64,000 nucleotides of DNA, from contig JBBDHG010000028.1 of NCBI GenBank assembly GCA_037951165.1, positions 2,595,501 through 2,659,500 of the forward strand, given 5' to 3'. Below are positions 13,081-24,427 of this stretch, piece after piece. The notes beneath the pieces were generated by a model that saw nothing but the letters and a program-made list of their open reading frames with translations, was not told the origin of the DNA and ran no database searches. The position numbers were made by a program, and so were the translations under genes. Numbering within the stretch: position 1 is the stretch's first letter; every line of letters begins with the position of its first letter. This stretch comes from Lophius americanus. Taxonomy: Eukaryota > Chordata > Actinopteri > Lophiiformes > Lophiidae.

Positions 13081-14539
13081 GGAATATAGATGAGTGTCAT
13101 CAGAGGATGGGGTCTAAAGTAGTCATTTCCATGTTTCATGCACATATGGATATGTTTTTAAATATGCTATTTAAAATGTGGATATTGTAAGACACAGTTA
13201 GAACTCAAATGGTGGTGGACACCTGCGAATAAAGAGTACCAACAAATATAATTTATAATTCAGTGTTTGGCTCAAACCTGCAGAGATCACTGCAGCAAAT
13301 GTGGTAATTAAGATTTTGTTGAGCAAAGATGTGGAGTTCAAGGTCGACCCTAGATAAGGTAGAAGATCATGCTCTCTGGATGTTCTCAAAAACTATGTGT
13401 GGGGGGTTCAAGCATTTAACTACATCTCACCTCTGGGGGAGAGCAGAAATCATGACATCAGCGGGTCAGAAGCAGAAAGTTCAGGGAGTATTTTTCCACA
13501 CAAGCTCTTAAACTTGTTCAAATCTTTTAAGAAATACTTTACTGATGCTTCATCAAGATAGGGGAGTTAAAGGGTGTTTTAAAAAATAACGGTCCAAATC
13601 TGTGCAGCACAGATCATGTCATTCTAATCTTCAGTCTTTCTATATTTGTTAAGATCCAATAAAATTAAAATTGTTTACTGAACGTCGCTGTTCCCCGGAA
13701 AAGACTATATGTTATGAATTTCTTGACCCCGAGCCTGAGCCACATTATCAGGTAGAATTCAATTTTCTTTGCTCAAATTCATTTGTTTTCAGTTGAGTAG
13801 TCTGCGAGACACACACCATGTGCACGGGATTAAAATAAGAAAAATCAATCACACAATACTCTGAGTCTTAATTTACACAAGCTATTTCATCCAGCACCCA
13901 ATCTCCTCTTCCTGGCAGAAACTGGCCTCAGCGGCTGATGAAAACTAAAACCAGTAAGCTCTCGCTCATTCAGAGATAGATGCTGCATCTGGACTCACCT
14001 ACTTCTGTTAGCACACCACCACATATCAACTATATGTAAGTATACTTACTAGTGTTCTGTGCAAATTTACACCGTGTAGCGTTTTCTAAAACCAAGTATT
14101 ACAACAAAATGAAATTTGTTCCCTCCTATTGTACATGCTAATGTTATTGGATGCTCGCAGGAAGACTGATATTGAAACTCTAGAACATTTCCCCAAAATC
14201 AGTTAAAAAAAACTAACAAATGAAAAGTGTACGAAATTCAATTTAATTAGAATTAAATGAATCCTAAAAGTAGCTACACTCAATCAAGTGTTTTGCAAGA
14301 ACTTGTTTAAGAAGGTGTACCTGTGAGTCTTTAGCTCATGTCGTGGTAATTTAAGTGGACCTCAGTATCCGTTAAACTACATTCTACTGCAGTTCCCTTA
14401 CTGAATTAAACCTTTTCATCTGCTGAATGTCCGTGGGGACCTCATAATGCAAGAGATTGAAAGGCTTACGGTTTTCCCTTAAGATATCACATGTATGCGG
14501 TGCTGTTCTGCATAGTCACCATAGACCAGCACCATCACA

Positions 14540-14822
14540 GTTAGGTACAGAAGCCTCTCTGGCGCCGACAGGAAGCCTCTACAGCGGGTTGTGAACACTG
14601 TTCAGAACATCACTGGCACCCAGCTCCTCTCAATCACTGACATTAACAGGAAGCCCTGCCTGAAAAAGGCACATAACATAATTAAGGACTCCTCCCACTC
14701 AAACCACAGACTCTTCACCCTATTCCCTCTGGAAAAAGTTTCAAGAGCCTCTGCTTCTGAACCAGAAGGTTGAGAAACCGCTTCTTTAACGCAGCTGTGT
14801 CTCTGCTGAACTCTGGACCACA
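14540..14822 (+). pseudogene. L2/CR1-like LINE reverse-transcriptase C-terminal remnant
   Basis: One frame reads RKPLQRVVNTVQNITGTQL, then KKAHNIIKDSSHSNHRLFTL, then FPLEK. This is the conserved end of fish L2/CR1-type reverse transcriptases (…LQRVVRTA…, KA..I..DSSHP.H.LF.LLPSGRR). It is broken by a stop after about 80 codons, and nothing of the catalytic core is present. It is a 5'-truncated dead copy, as is usual for LINEs. A short CA run follows at 14820-14841. Confidence 0.75.
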
Positions 14823-15436
14823 CACGCACACACACACACATACACAGCAGCTCTTATAATGAATATACATGAGTTATGCGTTTATAAGTATTCCGTGCAA
14901 GAAAAATGATGTTGTTACTTGTTCATTCGGATTGGATTTTAAACTGTAATTCGTTGTTTGAGTATTTTTCCTGGAGAATGACAGGAAACTCAGTTCTGAT
15001 CTAAAACAATTGCCCCTCCTGCTACGTAGCCGGGAGGGTGACGAGAATTGCCAAGCATTCCATACTAAACTTTGTGGCTGTTTTGAGGATGCCATCTGGG
15101 TACATAGTATAATCCACTTTATGAGTGTGAACACACTCCGTCATACTCGCCAGGCTCGGGATGGTAGTACGTGATTTGAGACTAAGCATCTGTTGAATTT
15201 GTAATTTAGGCCATCGAAATTCAATGACAGGATATAAAATACTGTCCTTTGAGTATTTTTAGTTCCATATGATCACAATCATTTAAAGATTATTCAGTCA
15301 AAAAGGTAAAGTGTCCAACCGAAAATAAACTACAGTAGATCTATTTAAAGGGATAACCCTGCCACTAATAAACAGCCAGTAAGTTGAGTGATTGGCCTAA
15401 TAACCCCTCCATAAGATGATAGTCTTCCATGTGTCT

Positions 15437-15483
15437 GTTTGTGTGTGTGAGTGTGTGTGTGTGTGTGAGCATGTGTATGTGTG
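15437..15483. repeat. (GT)n, interrupted
   Basis: GT repeat with GAG and CAT interruptions. Confidence 0.8.
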
Positions 15484-15887
15484 CCTCATCATCTTATCTC
15501 TCCCTGTATGTATCCCTCGGTTTTTTTCTTCGGACTGTCTGCTAAGCCTCTTACCTATGGGATTATTGGCATCACTAGGTATTATACAGCTTTATTCATC
15601 TGGATGATGCGTTCTTAATATGTCGAGGAATGAAACCATCAGGAGAAAAGGGGCCTGGGCAAAGAGCAAACACAAAGACACAGCCATGGACAGGGAATTG
15701 TGTGTCCTCCAAACACACATTATCTGTAAACATATAAAATGTACTTTTGCCCCAACTTTGAGAAATAGCATCTTGGACACTTCCACATTTTTTAAAATTG
15801 TACAGAGACAAACAAACTGAATGAAGGGAGACCCGTCATTTGGCAATGACATTTGTCATTCAATGCAAATGAATGTTCCACTCTATA

Positions 15888-16601
15888 CACTGCAAAAACA
15901 GTCGTGCTAGAAAGAAGCCAAATATTCTTATACTATAATCACATTGTCCTGAAATTAACAAAGACACCGTCATTGTGTTCATTTGCTTGGCTGGACAAAA
16001 ATGGTCAAATGTATCTATAGTAATTAGTTAAATTATAGTTAGTTAAATGATTTCTCTGCATCTGTTCCATTCCTGGGGGATCAGTGAGCAGCCTGTTACA
16101 AACAAGTACTGGTGGTTCAGGGTTTTGCTCAAGGACCCTACAACATGTAGAGTTCTGGGCTTGACCCACAACCTTCTGATCATCCAATTGGGAAACAACC
16201 GCTCTACCCATGTTCTGATAATTACAAGCAATGACAAGTAATTTAAGGTTGATTTCTTCCAAAAGAATATTTTAGTCCCATGACTAAACTGATTTTAACA
16301 ATCTATACTTTCATCCGATGAATAACTAGGTGAAAAAATACTTATAATGCGACAACTTTTCCTTGAAAAGAATTTCCTTATTCTTAAAATAAGGAAAAGA
16401 ACCGTTGTTTCACTTTGTTGGAGGTTAACACTAGCTCAATATTAGCTGGAATATCTAATTATGAAATAGTACGACATATTTTCTTCAAATAAGGCTACTT
16501 TTCTAATGTGAAACGTTCTTTGAGACAAAAGATAAGATCCATTTCAAAGAAACAATGATTTTTTTAAACTTTTTTTGAAATTCCTTTTCTGCAGTACAGT
16601 G
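15888..16601. mobile_element. MITE-like element with CACTGCA ends
   Basis: The left end reads CACTGCAAAAACAG and the right end TTTTCTGCAGTACAGTG, so the ends are inverted relatives. The interior is rich in TTCTTATTTTAAG-like runs typical of a common short fish element (AAATAAGG, TTGAGACAAAAGAT). It has no coding region. A SINE-like unit lies inside it at about 16050-16225. Boundaries come from the inverted ends only. Confidence 0.6.
16050..16225 (-). repeat. tRNA-derived SINE nested in a MITE
   Basis: On the minus strand it has an A-box-like GGGTAGAGCGGTTG (from about 16212), a B-box-like GGTTGTGGGTCAAGCCC at 16157-16173, and then a tRNA-unrelated body (CTTGAGCAAAACCCTGAACC, GGCTGCTCACTGATCCCCC). 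Box order and spacing fit a polymerase III SINE head. It is diverged. Confidence 0.7.
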
Positions 16602-17039
16602 TTCCACAACAAGTAAGTTGAGTTCCACAAGTGTTAAGGTTTCTTTTTGTGGAGGATTAAATGACCCAAAGGGAAAAAGCTCACCAGAACTTCAGCTCAA
16701 TCATATTAGGATACCACTCATGGAATAAGGTATGGTCTTTGGACAGTATGTCACTGAACTGAGTAACTGGGACTTCACAAATCTGTATGAGCTCTAATTG
16801 TGTCATTCAATTGGAAGCAAACATTGGAATTGTCCAAAGAAGTGCAAATGAAGTGAATTCCGTTCAGCTCAGTTTCTTTGCAAAGGTTATACATGCACCA
16901 ATACTCAACGGTAAGAACAAGAAACAAAACCAATCACCTTGGCCTTGTGAGGGAATTTAGTAATGCCGTTCTCTCGCAATCAACCTTGCAATGTCTCTCT
17001 CTGCAGACTCAGCCTTGCTAATCTACAGTCAGGCAGTGC

Positions 17040-17440
17040 CGTTCTTGGTCTGTCAATAGCCCATTTTCCACAGCTTGTTTATGGCGGGACTGTTGCTCCT
17101 TTGTTGTACCGCGCCGTTCTGTATAAAGGTTACGTAGGTGGAATGGGGGTCATTGCCGTACCGCCTCCGAGACAGCAGCAAAGGCTGCATCAGCACTCAA
17201 TCCGCATCTGTTTAGAGGGATACAGCAGCAAAATTGCAGCACAGGGGTGTGACGTTTCCACGATTTATAATGTGTGCGAATCATTTGAAGGGGTTAAAAA
17301 ATAGACCGTGTCAGTCAGCAGCATATCTGAACCGGAGTACAGGGACACTGTGGGCATTCTTTTTGTATGAGCATGCCCTCATATCCAAATGTTGTATATG
17401 TTATACAACAACAACCACAAAAGGTCTGAGTCCCACAGTC
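17040..17440. other. GC-richer stretch, possibly a non-autonomous element
   Basis: The composition is GC-richer than its surroundings. CCCATTTTCCACAG and TACCGCGCCGTTCTG recall a hAT-like short fish element. The 113-codon frame starting at 16963 shows no domain. I cannot set boundaries. Confidence 0.25.
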
Positions 17441-17835
17441 TAGTCTTCCTTAAGTCTTTTCATAGTAAAAAAATCTAATTACTGACAGTAAACAATAACT
17501 CTGTTGATTAAAAATTGTATATTTACCCCAGAATTGTCCTGACCATCAAACGGCCTTTCACAACGACAAAATATTTCACATAGCAGTTGTGATGATGACG
17601 CACATAGAGGTAGTGGATTCTACGCTACCTCTACAGATTGGCTTGTGGCTTAATTCTCAACTGGCTATTGCTATTGATCTTTGGATTACGTGGTGGCTTT
17701 ATTAACTCCATACAGTGTGAGTAAGATGTAAGTGGAGCAATTTGTACGGAGTCCTCCCAAGGCTGGAGGCTAACCCTGCACCGGCAGCATTGTGGACTCT
17801 GAACAACATACTGGACCGCGTGTGTAGGCTCTCAT

Positions 17836-17965
17836 TCATCGTGGTCATGACAATCCATATGGGTTAAATCCAAAGCAAATGGACTTCTGTTTTGGCTTGA
17901 AGATTTTTCACCTCTCCTCCAGGAGGCTTCTTCAGTTCTCTAGAACTGACATTATATAAATGTCC
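17836..17965 (-). repeat. dispersed repeat P, copy 1 (possible Penelope-like end)
   Basis: It contains AAATCCAAAGCAAATGGACT, TCTGTTTTGGCTTGAAGA, TTTTTCACCTCTCCTCC and AGGAGGCTTCTTCAG. The same block occurs at 19975-20110. In sense it would read AGGTGAAA…CAAGCCAAAACAGAAG, a wording I associate with the end of a fish GIY-YIG/Penelope-type element. That class call is from memory; the repeat itself is certain. Confidence 0.6.
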
Positions 17966-19507
17966 GAGGTGCATGCTATTTAACCAGCCCCCCCTGGAGG
18001 GTTGAAAGTCCCCCTATCATGGTCCTATAATATCCTGTGGACACTGTAAACCTTAAACACACTGCTATTAACATGCTGATGCAGTTATCCCTTTGTTCAA
18101 TTAATATAATGCAATAAAGGAAGTTGCTCTTCTCACATCTCATAAGAACCAGTCAACATAATTGGCAGCACTTTGTGAGTAACGCCGGTGCATTTTGGGC
18201 TGTGTGAGCCCATACTTATAACATCCTGACACTTGTTCAAGCGCTAAAAGCCACTCTCCTCTAAAGACTCAGCACAGAGGAAGGCTGCTGCTGTAACAGA
18301 TTACCTGATACCTCAGTGACGAGGGCGGCGGTGAATTCCCAACCTGTGTTAGAAATAGTGTTTCACTGCGACGTGTCTGTTTTGTAATGTTGAAGTTGCT
18401 ACGGATACCCAAAGTTTTAGGGTACAATTTATGCATTAGCTTAGGCATATTAGTAGGATCAGCTCGATGAAATATCAAGACAGGGTTTTAACTGCATTAT
18501 GTGTATAATGAAAAGTCATTTGCAGGAACTGAAGGATGATGTTGTGTATACAAATTACACTTCAACATCAAAGTGCCGAGGTTTCAATGCGTTTCTTTCA
18601 AGTCTGAGGTGCCTGCTTCCTCCATCAGATCTCAATATGTTCCCACTTCTTAGCAAGACTATACTGGCACTTGAAAAAGAAGCTCTATGCGAGTGAAAGA
18701 TGGATGAACTGATGGGCAGGCCGTACTTTACTTTTCCCTCATTACTGTTTTTACAGAATATCATTTTATTGGTGAAATGATTGCAACGTTTTAATTTTCA
18801 ATCACACGGTGCATCTTCTTGGACTCTCTGGAATGTGATTACGTATGCTCAGAGTTTTGCTTTAAGCAAAATCGCTCACACTACCGGTCGATTTAGTTCT
18901 CTGGAGTGCCAATTTTACTGCCAGTTGCTAAAGTGGTCTGCTAAGATATAAAATACCAGCACTGACAGTGAGGAGGAGATGAAACAGCGCTGGAAAAAGC
19001 TGCACTATCAGGAAGGTTATGTGAGAAAGAGATGAATCTGAAACAAAAGGGAATGGTAACAAAAGGTCTATTTGGTGAAAATTGATGAAAGGACATTCGG
19101 AGGCAGCTACACAAAGGCGTGTTTTTGTCGATAACACTGGAAATATTAGGGACTGCCACTGGCCAGAAACTACAGTATGATATAACAGGTAAAAACTAAC
19201 AATTAAGGTATTTAGCACAACACACAAGGGTGTAGATTTGACTTTGTTACTCTGCTGCTTCACTTGAATATAGTCCAAAAGCTGAGTATTATGATCATCT
19301 TCTCACTGAAACTTCCCAACTTTCTCCATTAGTTCCAGATAGACACCCGAACCCCTCTAAAAAAAGGGGGAGAATGGCAGTTGCATCAATTGCAAACACT
19401 TTTTTCAGAAATAATTGTAAATCTCTTTGCAAAGTAGCAGTGAAAATGTAGTAAAAACGTTTTTGTGTGGTGTCATGAATATGAACATTTTTGAAGCCTA
19501 CTTAAGA

Positions 19508-19960
19508 GTAGGGATGTCAGGATTAACTGTTTTTGCAATTAACCAAGATTAACCACGTCACAGTGTGATAACGGTAAGAATTTTATAAATTATTGTATCT
19601 CACAAGACACATTTATTTGTGAGGTGCAAAGAAATCTCTCTCTCACCTTGAGTCATGTGTGTGACTTTGTTACTGTGTGTGTGTCTATGTGTGTGTTTGT
19701 GTGTGTGTCTGTGTGTGGTGCAGTCATACTGTGCATAGCGTGTCACTTGTCTGGCAAGCTTAAACGATGTAAATGGCAGAGGAAACTCAAACTCCAGATT
19801 CATATCCACCAAAGAAACGTATCAAGTCAACAGTGTGGGACCACATTGGATATCTATGAGGTTTGCAAGGAAACAAGCCAACATGTCTAATATGTCCCAA
19901 CATCTACGGGATAATCATCCAGCCCTGTCTCCATCCCCGGTCAAGGTAAAGAACTAATCT
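19508..19960 (+). mobile_element. hAT-like transposon 5' fragment with BED finger remnant
   Basis: A terminal-type start (AGGGATGTCAGGATTAAC) is followed by a broken frame. At 19806-19856 it reads PPKKRIKSTVWDHIGYL, then after a frameshift NMSNMSQHLRDNHP. This is the BED-type zinc-finger layout (W..F/I … SNM..HL…H) found at the N-terminus of hAT transposases and ZBED proteins. The cysteine pair is disrupted and the rest of the transposase is absent. A GT repeat at 19672-19718 interrupts it. Confidence 0.6.
19672..19718. repeat. (GT)n, interrupted
   Basis: GT run with CTA, TTT and CT interruptions, inside the hAT fragment. Confidence 0.8.
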
Positions 19961-19974
19961 TGCTGAAGGTATCT

Positions 19975-20110
19975 GTGTAGATTCTCATTAATAAAGGTCA
20001 TGGTCATTCATGTGGGTTGAATACAAAGCAATTGGACTTCCACTTTGGCTTTTGGATTTGTTTCACCTCTCATCCAAGAGGCTTCAGTTACTAGATCTAC
20101 AAAGCTGGCC
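19975..20110 (-). repeat. dispersed repeat P, copy 2
   Basis: It shares GGTCATG, AAAGCAATTGGACTTC, TTTTGGCTT and TTTCACCTCTCATCCAAGAGG with copy 1 at 17.84-17.97 kb, in the same orientation. It is shorter on one side and is followed directly by old Tc1 and LINE fragments. Confidence 0.6.
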
Positions 20111-20229
20111 CTAAAATATTTAACTCAAAGAGTTCTAAAAAAGCCCCTGCAGCCGGCGATTTGGTGATTCTCTGTAGTCCTCTGCCGGTTAATTTCCTGA
20201 CAAATCTGAATGATTTTTGGCAAGTTTTG

Positions 20230-20412
20230 ACATGTTTAATTCAAGGGTGGCTGGATATTTTCAGCAGCAAATGAATAACTTGTCCTAAGGTTGCTGAATT
20301 GGAAACACACACGATGACAACATCAGGGTCCTGGGTGGCCGAAGCTTATTGATGTGTGGGAAACGATGCTAGCCCGTGTTGTCTGATCCCAAGAGGAAGA
20401 GTTGGATTAGTA
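20230..20412 (+). mobile_element. Tc1-like fragment (family A)
   Basis: The stretch TTTTCAGCAGCAAATGAATA, then CAGGGTCCTGGGTGGCCGAA, GCTTATTGATGTGTGGG and CTAGCCCGTGTTGTCTGATC follows the 5' part of the Tc1-type element seen at 39.4 kb, with gaps. Both ends are lost. A LINE fragment abuts it. Confidence 0.6.
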
Positions 20413-20429
20413 GGTTGGAGAGGCTCAGT

Positions 20430-21383
20430 CCTGATAAACCCCAAACAAGTAATGAGGATTGGAGCATTTGGCTGAGACCTCTGTCCATCGGATCTTCAAC
20501 TCGCAACTCAAGAGGAAATTCTGGCCTATGGGGGGGGTGAAGTACGGGACATGGAATCTGAGTAAGCTATTTTCAGGTCCTCCTCCATTGTGGAACAGCT
20601 GCTAGAAGTGGTGACCAGAAGGCTATCAGTGCCTGTCGTGGCGGAAACCAAAGAACCCACTGGTGAACACTGGAGGTGAAGGAAGCCGTCAAGCTTAAAA
20701 CAGAATCCTTTCAGACTTGGTTCTCTACCGGAAAATGGTGGACTATCTCCTCCAGGTTGGGTGTGGGTTGTTGCCTCAGACAGGAAGTTTAAGTATCTGG
20801 GTGTCTTGTTCTTGAGGGATGGGAAAATGGATTGTGAGATGAACATGTGGTCCATCAGGAGTAATGTGGGTGTTGTATCGGTCTGTTCTGGTGTAGAAAG
20901 AGCTGAGTCGTGAGGCAAATCTCTCGATTTACCGGCCCATCTAGGTTTTAACCCTCATCTACGGTCATTGGCTCTGGGTGTCTGAAAGAATGAAGTCAAG
21001 GATACAAGTGTCTCAAATGAGCTTCCTTCGTAGGGTGGCTGAGCTCAGCTTTAGAGATAAGGTAAGGAGCGCAAACATCCAAAGGGAGCTCTGGATGTCT
21101 GAGCCCGTCAAAAGGAGTCAGTTGAGGTGGTTCAACTTCTGATCAGCATGCCTCCAGGATGCCTCCCCTTGGAGGTTTTCCAGGAAGTCCAACTGGAAGG
21201 AGACCAAGATAGACCCAGAACTCATTGGAGGGACTTTTTATCCCATCTGGCATGGGAATGCTTCAGGATCCCCCAGGATAAGCTGAAGAGTCTTACTTGG
21301 GAGAGTCTGGAATGTCTCCCCAGACAAGCAGGAGAAAATGAATGAATGGATGGATGGATGGATGGATGGATGGATGGATGGAT
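20430..21383 (+). pseudogene. RTE/Rex3-like LINE 3' end, 5'-truncated
   Basis: Frames across this block recover the tail of a non-LTR reverse transcriptase: FKYLGVLF near 20790, a GAASAVMR-like stretch, MSFLRRVAEL near 21020, SQLRWF near 21120, MPPGCLPLEVFQ, then RPRTHWRDFLSHLAWECF near 21210. Such …RW.GH…MPP…RPR.RWRD…LAWE… tails belong to fish RTE/Rex3-type elements. It ends in GAAAATGAATGAATGGATGG and a GGAT tail, the usual 3' end of this group. Several frameshifts and stops mark it as dead. The longest piece in one frame is about 72 codons. Confidence 0.8.
21340..21383. repeat. (GGAT)n LINE tail
   Basis: About eleven GGAT units directly after the LINE 3' end, taken as its tail. Confidence 0.9.
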
Positions 21384-21446
21384 CTACGGACAGATGGGTG
21401 GAGGAAGAGTGTAGAGTGGAGTGACATAACTGTAACGGTATTTAGG

Positions 21447-21478
21447 TATTGTGTCACAAGAAAGCATGTGACACAATA
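21447..21478. other. perfect hairpin, 12-bp arms
   Basis: TATTGTGTCACA and its exact complement are separated by AGAAAGCA. It lies about 65 bp beyond the GGAT tail. Confidence 0.75.
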
Positions 21479-21664
21479 ATACTATGAGAGCTGATCTGAC
21501 CCTGATTTGTACCATTAGTTTTAGAACTGGTGCTCCTCTAAAATCTATAACACTTTCTCACGAATACTGTAAATTAGGAATAAAACATAATAGTGGATTT
21601 GCCGCCATGTTTAAAGTGAAGTTTAAATTTTTTTCAAAGAAGACCATTGTTGCAGGCTCTTGGA

Positions 21665-21703
21665 TGTGTGTGCGTGTGTGCGTGTGCGTTTGTGTGTGTG
21701 TCT
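21665..21703. repeat. (GT)n with CG interruptions
   Basis: GT/CGTG run. Confidence 0.85.
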
Positions 21704-21709
21704 TACGGA

Positions 21710-24270
21710 CACAGTGAATCATGAAATGAATCATGATGTGGTTGGATAACAGGAACAAAAGGTTTCAGCTAAATTCTTAAATTTGAAACATGTGTGTGGT
21801 GCATTGAATGGCACATGTTTACAATCTAAATAATCTTGCCAGATGGACCAAGTTATTTCATTTTAAGACCTTTTAATGTTAATTCTGGTCATCTGTCTTT
21901 ACGACTTAACTCATTAACTCCTCAAAAGCATCTCTGATTGCTATACAAGAAGCCATGAATGTTGGAGAATAACAAGTGTTATTTACTGTCACAATATAAT
22001 GTCTAGCATAAACAAGATCTACAGCTAAGCCTGGTGTACCCCAGTGAATAAACTAAAGTATGTTGTGTTTAGAAGAAAATTAGGCTAATGGATATTTTTC
22101 AGATGGTTTGTGATATCATCCTTGCCATGAGAAACTATTAGGAAAACTAAGTGCACTGGAAAAAGCCTACATCAGAGGTACTTTCATATTTAATGCCATG
22201 ACTAACAGGGAAACTCTTAGCTACTAGTCTGAGCTGGACACCCGCTGAGCACATGGGGATCATGACTGTATATGACCACCACACCATGCTGGCGTCCAGA
22301 TGTGAAACTTAGGGCTAGACGCTTTAAAAAACATTAACTTGTCTCATGCTGAAGGTGTACGCTTTCATTTCTGGAGCATTTCCAGTTTGTCACATCAATC
22401 ACCGGCACCACCCTATCAAGACCACTTATAAATATGGATTGTTATTCTATGTCCTGTAATAAGCTGATGTCAGGCAAAACAAGTCCGACAAATTAGGAAG
22501 AGTTGAATTTTCTCATAAGGGAATCTACAAAAGTCTCAGAAATGTAACGTTTACAGCTAAAATAATATAATCCATGCCATTGTATACACATATACATATA
22601 TCAGCCTTAACATCCATAACCACCCACAAAATATTATGTAGGTTCTTCGATGCTCTTTATCAGAAACAGCATTCACTTTTTCCGCAATTTGTGTCAAGTT
22701 CTTAAACATTCCATCCATGTATAGTTGCAAAGACATAATCAATGATACCGCTCAGTGTTACGACTGATCTGCGTTATATCATTCAGGCTATCATATCCAC
22801 ACATGAATGGAAGTGGAGATTTGAAAAACAAGACAACATTACAGAATAAAGCATCTATGCTCTCTAGCAGCACTTCCCTCAAGAGACACAACAGGAGACA
22901 ACTGCTAATGACACTGTAGCTCCTGCCTGCTGGGATGACACATCCAAAGCTCTGCATAATGTTTTCATCCAACACGAGTATCCACACTGAAAATATTCTA
23001 TTGTCATACTGTAGCTTCTGGCTTATTTTATTCTGGATCAAAGTGTTGCTCTCCCTCCTCTCAGGCATGGTGCCTCATATAGCATCACTTGGCACTTCTG
23101 CGTCACCCTTAGGCCGGACAACTCTGTTTACTAAGCCGTACACACTCACACGCACACACACGCACACACACTCCCAAGCCACCAAAAGGGGGAGAAAGAA
23201 TGAAAAGGCAGTGATTAACCAGTTGAAAGAATGCATGTGACTGAGGGTGACCAGTTGAATGTTAAGAGTCCGGGGGCCACAGAACTGCAGAGAGGGAGTT
23301 GACAATCTGACAGTCAGGCAGCAGGCGAGCTGACTGGCGTTCAGGCTGTGTGAAATGCCTCGGACGATGGTGATGAAAGCCCTGCTTTAAAAGGTTGCGG
23401 TGCAGATCCACTGTGTGTTTTAATAGTGATAAACATTTGGACAAATCTGCGTTGATACGGCTAGATGTTCTGACACACCAGAGCCAAAGCTCCAGTTATG
23501 TCACCATATCAATCATTTTCTTAACACTTATGGGAATATTGTTATTATTACATACAAAGAAAAAAAAATCAAAAAACATCATTTGTTTGAGGTGTCCAAA
23601 ATATAAAAAAGCGACTCAAATATAACCGGTCCTCAGTATGACTTTGTTCTGTGGAGATGCCGGCAGGTGGGACAACAGTCCTACCAGACGAAGTGAGTGA
23701 GTCACTGCAAAATCTGCAAAGGAGACAGATGATACAGTGCACGGCTGCGACTGACTGACTGAGCGAGCACGGGGGCCACAGTGCATCATGCCACATCAAA
23801 GCTGGTTATCTCCTGGCTGCACGGTGGCAGAGGAGTGAGCTCTGTTTGAATGGCTGGCAGCTCCGTGAGGGGGAAAAACACCGCTCACTTGCCAGGAACA
23901 AGCGAGTCCAATTTCTTTAGGGCAGCCTGACTGCTCGAGAGATCAAGCAAGCAAGAATCACAATTTTCATGAATTTAATTCCAGACATGAACTTGTGAAA
24001 ATTAATTACATGCCACGCGGAAAAGGGAGTGTATGAATACAAAACGTGCTCAGTGTGGAGCTGCCAGGGCTCAGGGGGCAGTTAGAGGATTCTACAAGCA
24101 AACATTGGGATTTTTCTTTTTTTCCGACAGCTTTACCTTCATTTATTTATTTTGTGTTATTGTGTTTGCTCAGTCCCATGTGACCACCCTATCTCATGTT
24201 GTCCATATCAATAAAAATCTCACCATTCACAGCAGATCACTCTTACACTCACAAATCTACTTGTTGCTAC
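21710..24270. other. intron stretch, only one microsatellite seen
   Basis: A CA/CG repeat lies at about 23138-23172. Otherwise no element or exon is recognised. The 23930-24040 part is balanced, non-repetitive and holds TTAATTAC-type motifs; see findings. Confidence 0.5.
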
Positions 24271-24287
24271 AGTTGTCAGAGGTGGAC

Positions 24288-24370
24288 AAAGTAATAATAA
24301 TAATAATAATAATACATTTAATTTATAACGCAATTTACATTTGGATCAAATCTCAAAGTGCTGCATGGTA
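24288..24370 (-). repeat. SINE/L2-type 3' tail, inserted
   Basis: An (AAT)n run, then ACATTTAATTTATAACGC and TCTCAAAGTGCTGCATGG. This is the antisense of the common fish tail that ends in TTATTATTATT. Confidence 0.55.
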
Positions 24371-24373
24371 GAG

Positions 24374-24427
24374 GCAGATAAAAGCATCAAAGCAGATAAA
24401 AGCATCAATGCAGATAAAAGCATCGCA
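24374..24427. repeat. 18-bp tandem repeat, three copies
   Basis: Unit GCAGATAAAAGCATCAAA at 24374, 24392 and 24410, with few mismatches. Confidence 0.9.

Noticed and set aside
16157..16212. A tRNA gene
   Set aside because: A and B boxes are present, but no cloverleaf is maintained and the body matches a SINE.
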